64,000 nt of DNA from Achromobacter sp. ASV32 (GTDB taxonomy: Bacteria > Pseudomonadota > Gammaproteobacteria > Burkholderiales > Burkholderiaceae_B), in the NCBI RefSeq assembly GCF_016428805.1, contig NZ_JAELTJ010000012.1, positions 1-64,000 of the forward strand, read 5' to 3'. The notes under the pieces were generated by a model that worked only from the letters and a program-made list of their open reading frames with translations, was not told the origin of the DNA and did not search any database. Positions 60,590 to 64,000 of the stretch are shown piece after piece; the first letter of the stretch is position 1, and each line of letters begins with the position of its first letter. The position numbers and the translations under genes are program-made.

Positions 60590-61990
60590 ATGCAGAAACG
60601 CACGAGATGGATCGCGATCGTTTGCGCCTTGCTGATTGCCGGTTTGCCGATGAGCCTGCTGTTTCTGGTGATGGATAGCAACGACGACTTTGCCGCTGTC
60701 GACAAGGGCGAGTCCTACCGCAGCAGTATCTATAAGCGGTATCAGGGCGCCATCTACGCGGCGGTGCCCAGCAATGGGTATTACCGGATGGATGCGGCGG
60801 ACCCGGCGAGTTTCGAGGCGTTTGAAACCCGCACGTACGATGGCCGCCAGGCGGGCCGCGACAGCCGCCATGTGTATTGCGGCAATCAGATCCTGCCGGG
60901 CATGTCGCCGGCGTCGGCGCGGTTTCTGGGCAACAGCTATTTCACCGATGGCGCGATGACGTATTTCTGCGCCTTCTATTCCAGGCCGAATGAGGCCTTG
61001 GGTGGCCTGCAGGAAGTGTGGCAAAAGCTATTGTTCCAGGCGGGGCGAGGCGAAAAACCACAGACCTATCTGTATCCCTTCAGGGCCTTGCCGGCCAGCG
61101 CGCAGCCCTACCGGCCGTTGCTGGACCGGGAACTCGCCACGGACGGCGCGCGGGTGTTCTACGAGGGCAAGGAGATGCCGCAGGCCAATCCGGAGGCGTT
61201 GCGGCGGGTGGCCGCGATCCAGGACGGCGAATCGCGGCCGGGCGATCAATTCTTTGCCGATGGCCGCCACGTGTATTTCCGCGAGACCCTGCTGCCGCTG
61301 TCGGATGATCCCAGGCTGTATTCGTTTCAGTTGGAGGGCCTGGATCGCCAGCGGTATCTGTCCGACCCGCGCGACGGCATGGTGTACGTGGGGGCGCAGG
61401 CTTTCGATGCGGCGCGCGCGCCTTATCGTTTGCTCAGCGATAAAGGCCGCCATGTGAATCAGGCCTTGTTCGCCGGCAAGGATGGCATCTATTTCTATAA
61501 CAGCCAGACCCGGCAGGTCGAGCGGGCCGGCGATGATCCGTTTGCATCGGGATCGTTTACGGCGCTGTCGCCGTACGTATTCTCGGATGGCAAGCAGGTG
61601 CTGTTCCTGAAGGGCAATGAGTCCTGGTACAAGACCCGCAGCCGTGGCGGACTGATATCGCGCTCGACGCTGATCTACCGGATGGCGCCCGCGCCGGGGG
61701 GGGCATGGCAGAAGCTGGGCGACGTGTATCACCGCTTCGGCTCGGTCTGGCGCCATGGCGACGCGCTTTATTATTTTGACGAACTGGGCTCGTCCCAACT
61801 GGTTTTCAGCCCCATGTACCGCATCCTGGACCCCGCCGCCGCGGATTTCCTGCTGCGCTCGCAGCAGACCCTGCAGATCCGGGCGGACGATATCCGCAAG
61901 CTGATCCGGGACGGCAAGATGGCCGCAGTCGAGGGCGAAGCGGTATTGGAAGCCAAGACCCGCTACCGGAAGTCCTGGGGCATTTTCTGA
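60590..61990 (+). CDS. DKNYY domain membrane-anchored protein
   Basis: The 466-residue protein has one N-terminal membrane segment (IAIVCALLIAGLPMSLLFLV) and many DKNYY-type units, each with a G/D-x-x-V-Y-F/Y pattern (DSRHVYCGNQIL, DGARVFYEGKEMP, DGRHVYFRETLLP, GKDGIYFYNSQTR). The family is extracytoplasmic and of unknown function. A signal-anchor and periplasmic repeat domain are inferred. It ends 5 bases before a sigma-32 promoter of htpG. Confidence 0.85.
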   Translation: MQKRTRWIAIVCALLIAGLPMSLLFLVMDSNDDFAAVDKGESYRSSIYKRYQGAIYAAVPSNGYYRMDAADPASFEAFETRTYDGRQAGRDSRHVYCGNQILPGMSPASARFLGNSYFTDGAMTYFCAFYSRPNEALGGLQEVWQKLLFQAGRGEKPQTYLYPFRALPASAQPYRPLLDRELATDGARVFYEGKEMPQANPEALRRVAAIQDGESRPGDQFFADGRHVYFRETLLPLSDDPRLYSFQLEGLDRQRYLSDPRDGMVYVGAQAFDAARAPYRLLSDKGRHVNQALFAGKDGIYFYNSQTRQVERAGDDPFASGSFTALSPYVFSDGKQVLFLKGNESWYKTRSRGGLISRSTLIYRMAPAPGGAWQKLGDVYHRFGSVWRHGDALYYFDELGSSQLVFSPMYRILDPAAADFLLRSQQTLQIRADDIRKLIRDGKMAAVEGEAVLEAKTRYRKSWGIF

Positions 61991-61995
61991 CCGGT

Positions 61996-62023
61996 CTTGA
62001 AAAGTTGCTCCTGACCCCCATCA
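61996..62023 (+). promoter_or_regulatory. Sigma-32 heat-shock promoter of htpG
   Basis: CTTGAAA at 61996-62002, a 13-base spacer and CCCCATCA at 62016-62023 match the RpoH consensus CTTGAAA-N(11-16)-CCCCATnT almost perfectly. It is 88 bases upstream of the htpG ATG. Confidence 0.92.
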
Positions 62024-62111
62024 CAGTAGGGTTTCCCGGAAACCGCGCGGGCGCTTTGTCCCGGTAACCGGTTTCTTTTGTCCCTAATTTCTTGGACCTT
62101 CACGTAGAACT

Positions 62112-64000
62112 ATGAGCCAAAACGCCGCGTCGTCCCCGTCCGAAACCCTGGGATTCCAGGCCGAGGTGAAGCAACTGCTGCACCTGATGATCCATTCGCT
62201 GTACAGCAACAAGGAGATCTTCCTGCGCGAGCTGGTGTCGAACGCGTCGGACGCCTGCGACAAGCTGCGCTTCGAGGCCATTGACCAGCCGGCGCTGCTC
62301 GAAGGCGACGGCGAGCTGGCCATCACGGTCAGCTATGACAAGGATGCCCGCACGGTCACGATTTCCGATAACGGCATCGGCCTGTCGCGCGAAGAGGCCG
62401 TGGCCAACCTGGGCACCATCGCCCGTTCCGGCACCCGCGAATTCTTCTCGCAGCTCACCGGTGACAAGCAGAAAGACGCGCAGCTGATCGGCCAGTTCGG
62501 CGTGGGCTTCTATTCGTCGTTCATCGTGGCGGACAAGGTCACGGTGGTCAGCCGCCGCGCGGGTTCGGCGGATGCCATCCGCTGGGAGTCCGACGGCCAG
62601 GGTGAATTCACCATCGCCGCGGCCGAAAAGGCCACGCGCGGCACCGACGTGACGCTGCACCTGCGCGCCGACGAAGACGAGCTGCTCAATGGCTGGAAGC
62701 TGCGCGAGATCCTGCGCCGCTATTCCGACCACATTTCGCTGCCGATCCGCATGGCCAAGGAAGAATGGGACGCCGAGAAGGGCGAGCAGGTCAAAAAGGA
62801 CGAGCTCGAAACGGTGAACCAGGCCAACGCGCTGTGGGCCCGCAGCAAGGCCGACGTGTCCGACGAGCAGTACCGCGAGTTCTACAAGACGGTCTCGCAT
62901 GACTACGACGATCCGCTGGCCTGGACCCACAACCGCGTGGAAGGCCGCAGCGAATACACCCAGCTGCTGTATGTGCCCAAGCACGCGCCGATGGACCTGT
63001 GGGACCGCGACGGCCGCCGCGGCGTGAAGCTGTACGTCAAGCGCGTGTTCATCATGGACGACGCCGACCAGTTGCTGCCGTCGTACCTGCGCTTTGTGCG
63101 CGGGGTGATCGATTCGGCGGACCTGCCGCTGAACGTGTCGCGCGAAATCCTGCAGGAAAGCCGCGACGTGCGCGCCATCCGCGAGGGCTCGGCCAAGCGC
63201 ATCCTGTCGCTGCTGGAAGACCTGGCCGAGAACAAGCCGGAAGACTATGCCACGTTCTGGTCGGAATTCGGCCAGGTGCTCAAGGAAGGCGCGGGCGAAG
63301 ACCACGCCAACCTGGAACGCATCGCCAAGCTGATGCGTTTTGCGTCGACGCATACCGGCGACCAGGCGCAGACCGTGTCGTTCGCCGACTACGTGGCGCG
63401 CATGAAGGAAGGCCAGGACAAGATCTACTACGTGACGGCGGACACGTTCGCCGCGGCCAGCAACAGCCCGCACCTGGAAATCTTCCGCAAGAAGGGCATC
63501 GAAGTGCTGCTGCTGTCCGACCGCGTCGACGAGTGGATGCTGTCGTACCTGCGTGAATTCGACGGCAAGTCGCTGGTGTCGGTGGCCAAGGGCGGCCTGG
63601 ATCTGGCCGAGCTGGCCGACGAAGCGGAAAAGAAGCACCAGGCCGAAGTGGCCGAAGACTTCAAGCCGCTGGTCGAGCGCCTGCAAAAGACGCTGGAAGA
63701 CCAGGTCAAGGAAGTGCGCGTGACGCTGCGCCTGGTGGATTCGCCGGCGTGCGTGGTGGTGGGCCAGAACGAACTCAGCCCGCACCTGCTGCGCATGCTC
63801 AAGGCCGCCGGCCAGGAAGCGCCCAACGTGAAGCCGGTGCTGGAAATCAACCCCGAACACCCGCTGTTGGCCCGCATCCGCGCCGCCGACGACGGCGAGT
63901 TCGACCAGTGGGCGCGTCTGCTGCTGGACCAGGCGCTCTTGGCCGAAGGCGCCCAGATCGCTGACCCGGCGGCGTTCGTGAAGCGCTTGAATGCGTTGCT
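62112..64000 (+). CDS. htpG: Molecular chaperone HtpG (Hsp90), cut by window end
   Basis: 629 complete codons are present, nearly the full length of the family, but no stop codon before the window ends. The N-terminal GHKL ATPase domain is clear ([58 protein letters not shown]). The middle domain has [20 protein letters not shown] and [20 protein letters not shown]. HtpG is the cytoplasmic Hsp90. No strong ribosome site lies before the ATG; transcription is from the sigma-32 promoter upstream. Further bases lie beyond the window. Confidence 0.98.
   Translation, partial: MSQNAASSPSETLGFQAEVKQLLHLMIHSLYSNKEIFLRELVSNASDACDKLRFEAIDQPALLEGDGELAITVSYDKDARTVTISDNGIGLSREEAVANLGTIARSGTREFFSQLTGDKQKDAQLIGQFGVGFYSSFIVADKVTVVSRRAGSADAIRWESDGQGEFTIAAAEKATRGTDVTLHLRADEDELLNGWKLREILRRYSDHISLPIRMAKEEWDAEKGEQVKKDELETVNQANALWARSKADVSDEQYREFYKTVSHDYDDPLAWTHNRVEGRSEYTQLLYVPKHAPMDLWDRDGRRGVKLYVKRVFIMDDADQLLPSYLRFVRGVIDSADLPLNVSREILQESRDVRAIREGSAKRILSLLEDLAENKPEDYATFWSEFGQVLKEGAGEDHANLERIAKLMRFASTHTGDQAQTVSFADYVARMKEGQDKIYYVTADTFAAASNSPHLEIFRKKGIEVLLLSDRVDEWMLSYLREFDGKSLVSVAKGGLDLAELADEAEKKHQAEVAEDFKPLVERLQKTLEDQVKEVRVTLRLVDSPACVVVGQNELSPHLLRMLKAAGQEAPNVKPVLEINPEHPLLARIRAADDGEFDQWARLLLDQALLAEGAQIADPAAFVKRLNAL

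Noticed and set aside
1-64000. CRISPR arrays, rRNA genes and intact insertion sequences
   Set aside because: No regularly spaced direct repeats, rRNA sequence or complete transposase gene was noticed on either strand.

Overview
The window reads as one end of a draft contig from a high-GC betaproteobacterium. Gene content, codon use and the number of transporters and LysR regulators fit the Alcaligenaceae (Achromobacter or Bordetella type). That placement is inference from recognised families; no 16S gene is present. Bases 7-40 are an Illumina Nextera transposase adapter left in the assembly, so the biological sequence starts at base 41. Bases 41-930 hold no convincing gene. They carry inverted repeats, a long palindrome and frame-broken peptides that resemble phage Ash/Icd-like proteins.

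Bases 931-9510 hold a probable catabolic locus. A minus-strand operon (FAD-linked 2-hydroxyacid dehydrogenase, PotD-type binding protein, ATPase, fused double permease, DapA-family lyase) diverges from an FMN-dependent 2-hydroxyacid oxidase followed by proC. The AT-rich divergent region holds large palindromes. Bases 9512-16601 hold regulators and transporters: a DHA2 exporter with a MmyB-type regulator, a DMT exporter, a His-rich YqjI-type PadR repressor with its YqjH-type ferric-siderophore reductase, and a LysR gene divergent from a PEP-mutase/isocitrate-lyase family enzyme. Bases 16660-24486 hold two very large exported WG-repeat proteins and a membrane histidine kinase. The kinase's divergent LuxR response regulator appears reduced to 59 residues by an in-frame internal deletion. 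Bases 24573-29000 hold an MFS carrier, a SRPBCC protein, an orphan integrase arm-binding domain translationally coupled to a ureidoglycolate-lyase-like gene, and a DUF1254 lipoprotein.

Bases 29062-43987 are the most unusual part: a compact phage-derived island with an S24/CI-type repressor, an antiterminator-like gene, three consecutive terminators, and then an almost complete lambda-like tail-module (tube, G/GT chaperones with a textbook -1 frameshift signal, tape measure, M, L, K, I, J, fibre genes). No terminase, portal, capsid, integrase or lysis gene is seen. It contains a broken fibre pseudogene between M and L and a second, orphan copy of gene I at its right end. It is either a decayed prophage or a headless tail particle (F-type tailocin-like) locus.

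Bases 44123-51879 return to metabolism: LysR, a LivK-type binding protein and a BKACE enzyme, then an FGGY sugar kinase with a CUT2 sugar ABC transporter that has a single-domain ATPase. Bases 52103-58473 hold an exported CHAT-like protein lacking both catalytic residues, PpiC, a UvrD-like helicase with a C-terminal DUF5710 domain, an amino-acid binding protein, a YXWGXW-type exported protein and a higBA toxin-antitoxin pair. A tRNA-Leu(CAA), an NCS2 nucleobase permease, a DKNYY protein and htpG (behind a strong sigma-32 promoter, cut by the window end) complete the window.
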